From NCBI GenBank assembly GCA_964036045.1, contig OZ038381.1:126487708-126551707 (forward strand): 64,000 bases of DNA, read 5' to 3'. Source of the DNA: Eutreptiella sp. 'Long Island Sound 2002'. Taxonomy: Eukaryota; Euglenozoa; Euglenophyceae; Eutreptiales; Eutreptiaceae. The translations under genes were made by a program, and so were the position numbers. Below the pieces are notes generated by a model. That model saw nothing but the letters and a program-made list of their open reading frames with translations, did not search any database and was not told where the DNA came from. Position 1 is the stretch's first letter. Every line of letters starts with the position of its first letter. Below, one piece after another: positions 24,193 to 33,935 of the stretch.

Positions 24193-24693
24193 CATTGACT
24201 ATGTAGACTATCTAGGTGGCCAGGGGATGCCACAATAAATCCCCCGTCCGTCGCTCCGCGCCACTGCCATAGGACCTCAGGGGCCTCCATCGCGCTCGGG
24301 GGTGGCAGTGGCCCGGAGGGCGAGAGCGCACGGCCGCTTCGTAGCCGCCACTTCCCACAGACTGATACCACGGCACCGGTATGAGGATGTGGGGAAGTGG
24401 GCGCACAGGCACCAGGGAAAGGATGGGTGGTCAGCGCCCCCCGGGCTTTTTGGTGCCGAGACACGGGCCCTCCCCTCGACAAGGGTAGTGGATGGCACAA
24501 GAGGCCTTCGAGGCGTACGGTAAGTCCTCCCTGCTGCCCGGACTTCATCATCAACCGTCTCCACCCGGGTATGTACCTATTCCAGTGAGTAAGGCACAGG
24601 AGGGAGTAGGCACGGGACACTAAGGACGTGAGCGATACCAGGCGACTACCGCCACATGGAGGGAGAGCAGTTCTAACAACCAGAAAACATGTG

Positions 24694-25250
24694 ATTGTGC
24701 GTGCAATGTGCGTGCATCATGCTTGCAAACGCGGCAGGGGCACGGGGCACGAGAGGCAACGGGAGGAGCCGAGAAGCGAACACCCCCCCCCCCCCCACAA
24801 GGCGAGCACGGGGGGAACCACGGCAAGTGGGGCGGCCCAGAAGCGGGCAGAAAGAGAGCACCCCCCCCCCCGCGTACAAGTGCCGCGCCACGTGCTCGCA
24901 TCTTGCCTGCAACGTGCACACCCAGGAGGAAAGGGCAACAAACCCGACAACAGCAGCCGATAAACAAGGTGGTTACAGAGGGTGGTGGAATGTGCTTGCA
25001 ATGTGCGTGCAACATGCTTGTCACCAGAGGCGGGGACGCAGGGCACGAAGGGCACCGAAGGGAGCCACACGGCTAACCCCCCCCCCCCCACAGAGCGAGA
25101 ACCAGAGAAACCGAAGCGAGCGGGGAGGCCAAGAAGGGAAGAGCGAACAGAAAGAAAGCCCCCCCCCCCCCCCGCAAGCAAGTGCCGCGACCTCGTGCTT
25201 GCATCGTGCTCGCAGCGTGCATGCTCCGGAGGAAAGGCAACAACCCCCCC
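24694..25250 (+). repeat. ~296-bp tandem duplication carrying paired C-runs
   Basis: Unit 1 starts at about 24694 and unit 2 at about 24990, both with a CTTGCAATGTGCGTGCA-like stretch. Each unit has the same order: gene-like purine tract, first C-run (24782, 25079), second C-run (24861, 25159), then GCAAGTGCCGCG-like sequence and a GTGCTTGCAT motif. C-run lengths differ between units, as expected of unstable homopolymers. Confidence 0.65.
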
Positions 25251-26280
25251 CCCCCCAGGAAGGGGACGATGGCGGCGAGGGGACGGAAAGGGGAAATGGG
25301 GGGGGGGACACAGGGGTGAACACAAGGCCGGAGGGAGAGACGGGCGGCAAGCAGTGGGGGCACCAGGCAGCCTGAACCCGGCCCAGAAAATGACAAACAA
25401 AATCCCAGAGCGGGCAAGGGCGGAGGGAGAAAGCAGGGGGAAAGCAGGGCACGGCGGGGGCTTGGGAGAGCAGAAAGGGGCGCGGGAAGGGGGAAACCCC
25501 ACGGTAGAAAGCGGGGAGGCAGGGTCCAACACAGCGGAAGGGGGGGGGCGGGGCGAAAGAGGCCCAAAGGAGACGCTGGCAAGGGACCAAACCCTAGGAG
25601 TTTGGGCCCCCCCCCGGTGACCATATCGGCCCCACGTGAGCACACGCAATAAGGTGGGATACGCCCGGGACCGTTGGTCAGCGGCCCGAGGTGGCACCGG
25701 CCTGGGGGGGTGGCCAATCGGCCTGACAAGGAGCACTCCCCACGGCACGTACTGCGGTTCGTGTCCTGTGAGGGGCTGCGGGTAGGGCACACCGTCCATC
25801 GGGGTAGCCAAGAGACGCGCCTATCCCGCAAGGACTCCCCTGCGACCCACAGTGTACCCGACCCCAGTGTGGGGAACGTCCGGAGTACCTGCTTACGACG
25901 CAGGTCCACTTGTACGGAGCGGGTACAAATGGACGGCCCGTACAACAGAGTTACGCCCTGACGGGGAGTGCAAGCATCGGCCCCCCCAAGGGGAAACTCC
26001 AGGGGAGGGGACCCGAGTCAGTGTCAGGCAGCCCCCCCCCCCAACCCCACCACACCACACACCCACCAAAACCCGGGTAGTCCCGAGGCGAGCACAAAGG
26101 GGGCAACACCAAAGGCAACGGAGCAAGAGAGGGGAGAGGGGGGAGCACAATAGGGGGCGAGGGAGTGCAACAGTGTCGTGCAATGTGTCGTGCATCATGC
26201 AACCAGCGGCACGCGGGACGGGCGACCCCGAGTCCACCCGTTCGCCCGTGTCCATAGCTCGCACAGTCTTCGATAGCTAA

Positions 26281-28780
26281 ATGTCGCTACCTGTCCCCAC
26301 CAATCCCGTGGAGTTGTCGGCCTTCCGGCGACGTGCCCGGCGCCTGGTAGACACGGTGTCTGATCTTGTTAGACACGGGCCGCACACATATGCGGCGTTC
26401 CAAGCGCGCGTGGACGCAGATCGTCCGGCAAGGGACAACGGATAGGACCATTTCGTCGACATCTGCTTGCGGCAGGTGTTGGCCCGCGATCCCCCCCCCG
26501 TACAATGCGCCTGACATTCGGGCGCAGTTCGCAGTAGGCGTGGTGCCATTCGGGGTACAGTTGCTCAACCGACTACTCCGACGTCTACGAGATGATCTCG
26601 GACAGCTCGAGGACGCACAGCGCGGGCGGCCCCTGATGGGGCCGGTGGCGGGTTGGCCGGGGTATGCAGCGCCGGGTGCGTTTCCAATGCCGCCGCCCCT
26701 AGGCCTAGTGCCCTTGCCGTTCCCGCCTTTTGGGGCCCACCACCAACACCAGCCCCATCACCATCCCTTCTTCCACCACCCCATCGGGTTCCCCATGATG
26801 CAGCATCACTTCCCACACCAACACGTACGCCCGGCTGCTTTGCCACAGCTCCCCGTCCACCATCACCATCACCATCACCACCACCATCAGCATCCACACC
26901 AGCATGTGGCATACCCACATCCCTTGCAACAACCGCAACATGCGTTCGCTCAGCCGCCGCAACATGCGGTACCAGTTCCCCCTGCGGCGCCAGTGGGGGG
27001 TCCGACATTGGCTGCATCATCTGCATCATCTGCGACATCTGCGGCCCTGTCAGTACCTGCGCCAGGACCGGGGGTCTAGCAGCCGGGGGAGTCGCAAGGA
27101 GAGGCGCACCGTGTGCCCCAAGGCGCGGCGCGGGGAACGGCTCCCGTTGGGGCGCCGGGGGCGCCGACGGCTGCGCCACCCCTGGCGGTGCCCCTGGCGG
27201 GACCTACTACAACGGGACCTCCACCGCACGCGGCCCCGGCACCGGGTCCGGCCGTACCGCGAGGGGCTCCGCCCGTGGTGCCGGGAGGGCCCATGCCGGT
27301 ACCGGGTGGTCCGCCTCCGGCGCATGGGGTGCAGGACGCGCCCCCCATGGGGGGACCTACAGCGGAGGTGCAGGCGGCGAATGCGGCGCAGGAAGCAGCC
27401 GCGGCCGGCCCGCGGGACATCAGCGAGCTACTCGCGCAGGTCTTGGACGCGTACCGGCGGGAAACCGCAGGAGGCGAGGGAGCCGCGCAAGCGGCACCGG
27501 GAATTGAGGCTGACGTTGGCGAGTTGATCGCGCAGGCACTCGCAGCTGTCGCCCCGAGGACGGAGGAGGCCAAAGAGGAGCCGTCGGAGGGGGCTGACTC
27601 GGGGGGACGGGGTACAGAGCGGGGAGTAAAGGAGACGCAAGCACAGGCGATGGGCAGTGGGGTTGTGGAGCCAAGCGGGGAGCGTGCCAAGGTTGAAGGA
27701 GTGGAGGACTGGATGTGGGAGTGGCAGGAATGGCGCCAGGTGGCACCCGGTGTGACGTGCCCGGCGGGGCTGGTGTATAGCATGGACCTCCATGCAGGCA
27801 CCAGCTGTGCCCGGCTACCCGACAACCTGCGGGCACGGCTGGACGCGGTGGAGGCGGCAAGGGGCGGAGGCGCTAACGAGCGGCCTCCGGCGCCATTTCC
27901 CCCGCGTCCGGATACGCCGCCAGCGGTGATTGCAGCCGGAGACGAGGCGGAGGAAGAGCAAGAGGCGGAGAACAAGGGGGACGAAGAGGCGTACGGGCCC
28001 GGCGAGTCGGCGCTGGCCCTCATGTACGAGGACGACGCCGGGCCCGACGTCTACGCCGGCATGGACGTGGACCCGGCGAACGCGCCGCTGCTGCCCATGC
28101 CCACCGCGGTGCCGCCCCCTCCCCTGGGGAGCTGTGAGCAGTGGCACTGCAGGTTCCATGCGGCCGAAGGTACCTACAGGCACCGCCTCACGGGTACGGG
28201 GAGGCGGGAGGCAGGCATTCTGGCAAGCGTCGTGGAGCGCTACGAGTTCCAGCGCCCAGGGTAGGTCGCCCGGGAGATGGACCTGGTGGCCGGGTCCCCG
28301 GACGACGGCCAGGTCCGCTGTATCCAGTTGGGGGATGCGGCGGTCTTGGGTCACCACCCCGGTGATGTCCGGGCGGCCGAGCTGCAGGAAGGCCTCCCCC
28401 TGTCGGTGCGCTTGTCGGTGGGGCGCCTGCTCTACGAGGCGGGGCTGGAGGACGTGCGTCGGGACGACGGCCTGTACGCGGCCCTGTGGCGGGGTGGGGC
28501 TGACGCTTGGCGTCGCGAGCAGGCCGTGAGGCCCCTCACGCCCCAGGCGCTGGGGTCCCATGCGCTCCTGGTGGCGATGCACCCCGAGGGCGCAGAGGTC
28601 GTGTTCGGCACGAACCGCCTGCTGCTCGCCGTCGATGGCGTGGTCCTCGTCCCCACCTCCAGCAGCTACCGCCTTGAGAGTCGCGGCGGTGACCTCAGGC
28701 TGCTGGTGGTGGTGGGCACGCGCCTCGACTCGGGCGCAGACCCCCAAGGGTGCGAGCCGCACGGTCCCGATGGGGGGTGA
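26281..28780 (+). CDS. Retroelement ORF1, Pro/His-rich gag-like protein
   Basis: Likely the RNA-binding or particle protein of the element. The ATG at 26281 (MSLPVPTNPVELSAFRR) follows a TAA and opens a frame with helical N-terminus. A C-run at 26491-26499 carries one base too many; with one C fewer the frame continues as PPPYNAPDIRAQF and on to the end. The middle is low complexity: a His-rich block (HHHHHHHHHHQHPHQH, about 26850-26900) and Pro/Ala/Gly-rich repeats. The C-terminal third is folded-looking (for example MDLVAGSPDDGQVRCIQLGD). In-frame TAG codons lie at 26443, 27077 and 28262. The TGA at 28778 overlaps the next ORF's ATG. No sequence match to a named gag family; role inferred from position. 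Confidence 0.6.
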
Positions 28781-31215
28781 CGAGGAGGCAGGCCATGACG
28801 GTGACGCGGTGGGGGAGGAGCAGCCCGCGGAGGAGGAGCAGGAGTTGGACCAGCCGGAGGCGGCTGAGGAGGAGGTGGACGTGCAGGCCCATGTGGCGGC
28901 GGCCCTGACGAGGATCATGGCTGCAGCAGGCCCGCCGCCGACGACGGAGGCGCTGGAAGAGGAGGACCAACGCAAGATGAGTGACGGGGCACAGGGCGCC
29001 ATGGAGCAGGACGAGGAGCCGGAGTTCGTGGGGGCAAAGGAGGCACATGAGGTGGGGCCACAGGAGCTGGGAGTGGCGGACAAGGCTGGGCCGAAGACGG
29101 GGGAGGTGGAAACCTGCAGGCATTGGGCCAAGGGGTGGTGCATGCGGGCCGATGCCTGCCGATATGCCCACCCCCAACCGCCGGTGCCGCAGGGAATACC
29201 CCAGGATTTGCTCCTGGTCCTCCAAGCCATGGCTCGTGTGGGGGCCCTCAGCCTCAGCCGGAGCCACGGAACGCTGATGCGTGAAGTGGTGGCAAAGGCA
29301 CAAGGCGGAGGGCTCCCGGCGTTGGGGTACGCGGTGGAGTGCGAGGGCCTGACCGAGTGGGCGGTGGCGTTGCCATGTGGCATGGCGGCCCTGCTCACCC
29401 CGTTCCCGGTGGTCCCGTGGAGGGACATGGTCGCCGTCCAGGAGGCCAACCTGGGCTGGGTGTGCACGTGGCACACACATCCTGCCGGCATGGACCCACG
29501 CGAGTGGCAGGCTAAGGCGGTCATGACGTACCTGTCCTGGTCGTTGCCAACAGCGCCCGGTACGTGGGCGCAGTGGTGGGACAGGGCGCTCCACTGGGCG
29601 AGGGATGGTAGTGCTGTGGCGGCCTGCCCTGACCTCCAGCGCGAGCCCGTCTCCGTCCAGCCGTGGATTGTCTCCCTGCACCTTCCCACGGTGGCGGCCC
29701 GCCTTGCGGCCGCGGACCCGGGGGTCTTGCTGCTGGGGGATCGAGGGGGGCCAGGGCTACGCCTGGGGCGGGGACTGGAGGTTCGCACTGCCCGCCTCCC
29801 CAGTCCCGTGGAAAGGGACATCGTGGAGGGACTCCAGTTCACGCGGGCTGACGGAGCTGATATGTGGACCGCCGTCCATCGCCAACTCCCAGACGCATGG
29901 CCCCAGGCATTCCGGCCTCCTGGCCACGAGCGTCTGGTAGGGCTGGAATGGCGCGTATGGGCCGCCAACAGCCCATGCCCGCCGGTGGTGGTCCTACCCA
30001 GGAGGACAAGCCACCCCAGCTGGGAGACCGTGGTGGTCTTGTGGGGATGGGTGGCGGTCCGTGGGACCGGTGGCCACGTCTTCACTGCCCCGCGGGGCAC
30101 GGTGATCGAGACAGAAGGGGGGATGGCGTTGCAGCTCACGGCGGAGCCCCTGACCACGCATGTGGTGGTGGCTGTTTTTCAGTGGGGAGCCGACAGGCCT
30201 CAGCCCTGGCGCGATCCGATCGCTCGGGCCGTCTGGCGCGACCTGCCGATCCTTAGGGCCGCCGTGTGGTCGGGAGGAGCAGGACGGCATCTCCCGGGCG
30301 CATTCCCCTGGCTGCGGGACCGCGGAGACGCCTCTCCCCCGCCAGCTGAGATGCGTGGCGCCCTAGAAGGCTTGTACTCCAAGCCCAGGCACCACTTCCT
30401 GGTGGCCGCGGACCATGGGGTGGAGCTCAACGACGACGTGGTCGTGGTGGCAGCCGACGTGGTGCCGTGCCTGGCCCCCCACGCCGTGATGCCCCCGACG
30501 GAGGGATGGGAGGGCCAGCGGCACGACCAAACCCCGGCTGGCCTCCTCATTGTGAGGTACGTCGAGCTGGGCGGCTCGGAGGCGGTGTACCGCGACCGGT
30601 CGGAGACGCCGAGCATGCGGCACTAGACGGCCCACCACCTTCCCGCCCCTGAAATGCGGTTGACGGTGGACCCGCTAGACCGGCCTGTGGTGTCGGGGGC
30701 CCCGCCCCAGTGGCCGCACACATGGGACATGGCGGTCGGGACGATGCGCATGGCACCCAGGGGCCAGAGGGCGGAGTGGCCGGGTGCAGAGCATCTGCTG
30801 GCGACGGCCCAGGCAGCACAAGTGCAACAGCCCGCCGGCAACGACAAGGACTGTGGCGTGTGCGCCCTCATGTCCGCCCTCGGTACCCTTTTCAGGGTGC
30901 CGAGACCGGGCAACCTCCTTTCCACGCTGGACAGGCGGTGGGTGGCAGCGGTGGTCCTCAACAAGGACGTGGGGCCCATCGCGCGTCTGCCGTCCCTGGG
31001 AGAGCTGCCCGCTGCGCTGCTGCTTGCCCTGCCAGCGCCCCGCACACCCTTGGACGTGGCGGACGTCCCGCACAACGTGGGGTTGCCCGGGGCGCGCATG
31101 CAGCATGCCCTCCTATGTATGGCGGCGGCGGCGGACGGGGGGATGTCCATGCTGATGACAGCGTCCCTGCAGCATGTGCAGGACGCAATGCAGCAGCAGC
31201 AGATGCATGCCCCCG
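28770..31215 (+). CDS. Retroelement ORF2 N-terminal part: CCCH zinc finger and Ulp1-like protease
   Basis: The ATG at 28770 lies 11 nt inside ORF1. After an acidic region, CRHWAKGWCMRADACRYAH (29115-29171) is a C-x7-C-x5-C-x3-H zinc finger, an RNA-binding type. A TAG at 30624 splits a probable peptidase C48 (Ulp1) domain: His at 30633/30636 (AHHLPAPE), Asp at 30669 (TVDPLD), Gln in VQQPAGN and catalytic Cys at 30852 in NDKDCGVCALMSAL. Spacing fits the His-Asp-Gln-Cys set. Such proteases occur in several transposon lineages. Downstream of the TAG the frame continues to about 31210 and then changes phase. A WHTHPAGMD stretch near 29470 faintly recalls JAMM metalloproteases, but the expected spacing to Asp is not met. 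Confidence 0.65.
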
Positions 31216-32850
31216 GCCGTGGGAGGAGAGCGCCAAGCGGTGGCTGCCGGTGGAGAGCGTGCCTCCCACCCGTACGGTGGGCATGGCGGATATGGGGAGG
31301 CTGGTGGTGTTGGAAGGGGCGGAGTATTGGGCCTGTGTTCGGGTGGAAGCAGGGGGACTGGAATGGGTCGTCGTCACCGCGTGCCGGCTCAGGAGGCAGC
31401 AATCCAGGGGCCCGTCTGCTACAAGGTGTTCAGGGAGTGCCTCAGGGAGCTGGGCCCGGTGCGCAGGGCGCACAGGTGCACGGCCGGGGACATCCCGCAG
31501 GCGCCGGCGGTCTTCGTGCAGGTAATGCGACCGCCGAAGGTCCAGGGGCAGGACGTCTGGCCTGTAGCGCCGAGCAACATGTGGCAAGCTGAGCATGCAG
31601 CTGTCATGTGCAGAGCGCTGCAGGGTCAGGCGGCGCCCTCCCCAGGGCACCGGCGGCGCAAACCTCCAGCAACAGGCCAGCAGCCTCGCTGGCACTGCTG
31701 TACAGTGTGTCGCGGGCTGTTGTCAGGTCGCAGTGGCGCTGGAACCCCACTCCTCGGCACTGCGCCTGTACGATCGCGGGGAGGGCACGGTGCTCACGGT
31801 CCGCCCCGCCAACCTGGAGGCCCTGCACCTTGGTGCTCTGAGTGGCAACGGAGGCACGGCGCTGTACCTCCAAGGGACTGTGGTAGGCTCGGCCGCGATG
31901 CGCTTCCGCCGGCAGAGCGGAGGAGATGCCTTCCGCCTGGTTTTGGCGGAGAACATGGGGCCGTGGCTCCGGGCGTTCTCCACGTCCGGGTGGAGGGTCG
32001 AGGGCGACTGGGAGAAGTTCGCCGACGCTTGGCGCCGCTGGGTGGAGGAGCAGTTTCCCGTGGGGGGGATGCTGCATCTGCCGCAACCACCGGGCGTGCC
32101 GCCGGTTCGGCCTACGGCACCCCCGGCCGCTACGGCGAAGCCGGCTCCAAAGGCAGCGCCCAAGCCGCCACCCAAGAGGAGCCCCCCACCTCAGTATGGC
32201 AGCTATGCCAACATTCGGTACGTGCTGTGGCACTTCGGCGGCGACCTGGCCACGGAGCAGCGTGGATCGAAGGTGATCAACGTCTACCCCTGGTCTCGAC
32301 TGGATGGAGCTGGCCACTGCTCGTGGAAAGCCGACAAGCACTGCCGGCCCGCCCACCTCTACCCCAGGGACCTGCTGGACCACCTTCCGCGGGACCATGG
32401 GGCTGATCCAGCTCAACGGGACCAGGCAATAGCCATGATGGCCGGCGTTATGCCAGGAGGCCAAGCGGGGCCTTTCGCATCGGCCCAGGCGAGGTCGAGA
32501 GCGCTCGCGATGCCCTCGAGTGCCCGCCCTGCGGGGGGGGTAAGGAGCGTCGCAGTCGGCGGCACAGCATGGGGCAGTTGGGTTTGCGGCACAACGTGGC
32601 GCGACGACTTCAACGGGGAGCGCGGGAGCAAGTACGTCGAGCAGAGGGGCCGCGGGTGCGGCCACTGCATCTGCCGAGTCTAAGCCGACGGCGGCCACCT
32701 CAAGCGGTGACCCATGGGGACAAGGGCCGTCTCGCCAGCCGCCCGCGCCGGGCGCGGGTGGTCCCCCTCCGTCCAATGATCCGGATCCGGCGAGGGGCCC
32801 TGATCCAACGGCGCAGCCGTGAAGGGGCCCCGCCTCCGACACCCGGGCGG
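31216..32850 (+). CDS. Retroelement ORF2 linker region, frame-shifted
   Basis: Coding sequence is spread over three phases: about 31215-31400 (GMADMGRLVVLEGAEYWAC), about 31395-31620 (YKVFRECLRELGPVRRAH) and 31640-32530 (including MRFRRQSGGDAFRLVLAENM, a Pro/Lys-rich spacer and YVLWHFGGDLATEQRG with a following C/H-containing stretch). From about 32556 an Ala/Ser/Pro-rich linker in the endonuclease frame leads into the nuclease. A G-run at 32531-32538 marks one of the phase changes, and TGA 32827 interrupts the linker. No enzymatic domain recognised. It could hold a degenerate second zinc-binding module. Confidence 0.5.
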
Positions 32851-33935
32851 CGGTGTCCTGGAACGTCCAGGGCTCGATGCGGGGGGACGGCGTACCAGTG
32901 GCCCCAAGTATGCTCGACGGTGAGGCGGTGGCGGCGGGCATTATGAAGGCCGAGGGTGCCATCTTGGGCCTCTTCCAGGAGACAGGCTTGCAGGACCCCC
33001 AGGGCGTGGTGAGCTCGGAGAATCAATGGCGTCACCATGGGTATCATGCGTCTCCTGGGGTGGATGCCCATGCAACGTCGGCGGCAACGGTGCGCGGCGG
33101 GCTCTTGATTGCCCTTCGGGCGGACGTGTTCGCCGCCGAGGAAGTTCGAGACGTCGTGGACATTGTGCCAAGCAAGGCCATGGCCCTTGATGTGGTGACC
33201 GCGGCTGGCACCCTCACGGTCATCAACGTCCACGGCCCAGGCAGCGGCGGCGACTGCTGGGCGTCTAAGGCGTCCTTCTGGGCTTACGTGGCCATGTACG
33301 CGGCGGCCAAAAGCGCGGGAGGCACAAGGGCCGTGCTCCTCGGAGGGGACTTCAACGTGTGGCTGGACTCCCCGTGGCACCCCACCACGAGGAGGTTCCA
33401 AGCCCTGTGGGAGCAGTGCGGGTTCCACAGGGCGGGCCCGGCAGAGGAGGAGGACGGGAGGCCCACGAGAGCAGGGCATCGACTGGACTCCTTCCTGCTA
33501 AACTCGCCGGTGGTCCCCCGGGCGGCGCGTGAGCGCCCGCACCTGGCGCCGGGACGGTCCCCTGCGTCGCTAGGGTCGGATCATGGCCCCGTGGTCCTCG
33601 ACATCCCGCTGGCGGTGGCCGGCAAAGAGAGGGTCACCAGGATGGCCTACTCGCACGCCCAAGGCAGGCTGCATGCCATACGCCCGGACTCCCCGGGGGT
33701 TCGTGAGGCGGCGGCAGTGGTACTGCAGAAGGCCTGCGAGGATCGGACGCTACGGGCCGGGCTCTCGTCCGACCAGGACACCGCCACCATGGGCACGTCG
33801 GAGGTGCAAGCGGTCTTCGACCTGCTCCACGCCTTCCGCGATGACGTGTTCAGGGTCACGGGAGTGCGCATGCCGTCGGGCATGGACCCGCGGTACCCGT
33901 ACGGGCAGGCGGAGACGGAGGCGTCTCTGGCCTAG
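32841..33935 (+). CDS. AP-endonuclease-like domain of the retroelement
   Basis: Nicks target DNA to prime reverse transcription. Exonuclease-endonuclease-phosphatase fold motifs appear in order: AVSWNVQG (about 32850, Asn ligand), GLFQETGL (about 32975, catalytic Glu), GGLLIALRADV, INVHGPGS, LLGGDFNVWLD (about 33340, Asp-x-Asn) and LGSDHGPVVLDIP (about 33575, terminal Asp-His pair). All the key residues are present. The frame is open through the whole domain until a TAG at 33933, after which it continues into a coiled-coil linker. There is no in-frame ATG at the domain start, as expected for an internal part of a polyprotein. Confidence 0.85.
   Translation, partial: TRAAVSWNVQGSMRGDGVPVAPSMLDGEAVAAGIMKAEGAILGLFQETGLQDPQGVVSSENQWRHHGYHASPGVDAHATSAATVRGGLLIALRADVFAAEEVRDVVDIVPSKAMALDVVTAAGTLTVINVHGPGSGGDCWASKASFWAYVAMYAAAKSAGGTRAVLLGGDFNVWLDSPWHPTTRRFQALWEQCGFHRAGPAEEEDGRPTRAGHRLDSFLLNSPVVPRAARERPHLAPGRSPASLGSDHGPVVLDIPLAVAGKERVTRMAYSHAQGRLHAIRPDSPGVREAAAVVLQKACEDRTLRAGLSSDQDTATMGTSEVQAVFDLLHAFRDDVFRVTGVRMPSGMDPRYPYGQAETEASLA

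Larger units (their letters stand above)
22184..26280 (+). repeat. Purine-rich, internally repetitive region upstream of the large retroelement
   Basis: The plus strand is strongly G+A-rich. A motif of the form GTGTCGTGCAACATGC (variants GTGCGTGCAATGTGC, CGTGCATCATGC) recurs at least fourteen times, roughly at 22435, 22595, 22850, 22985, 23170, 23350, 23410, 23535, 23700, 23905, 24697, 24890, 24993, 25195 and 26172, spaced 60-250 bp. It sits immediately 5' of the retroelement ORF1 at 26281. Arrays of repeated units in front of ORF1 are known as promoters in some non-LTR elements, so a 5' UTR is a reasonable inference. Long minus-strand open frames here are explained by the base skew. Confidence 0.6.

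Noticed and set aside
22905-24620. Minus-strand open frame of 571 codons (and similar ones at 22174-22959, 24717-25811, 25073-25945)
   Set aside because: The plus strand is G+A-rich here, so the minus strand is C+T-rich and poor in stop codons. The predicted proteins are low-complexity Pro/Leu/Ser/Arg and follow the DNA repeats.
22435-26190. CRISPR-like array of repeated motifs
   Set aside because: Repeats are degenerate, unevenly spaced and in eukaryotic DNA with no cas genes.
29440-29560. JAMM metalloprotease suggested by WHTHPAGMD
   Set aside because: The H-x-H is present, but the Asp at the required spacing and the upstream Glu environment are not convincing.
27815-30157. Minus-strand open frame of 780 codons
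   Set aside because: Antisense to retroelement ORF1/ORF2, whose plus-strand frames carry a CCCH finger and continuous domain order. GC-rich coding DNA often leaves an open antisense frame.
31604-32962. Minus-strand open frame of 452 codons
   Set aside because: Antisense to the retroelement linker and endonuclease start; no motif on the minus strand.
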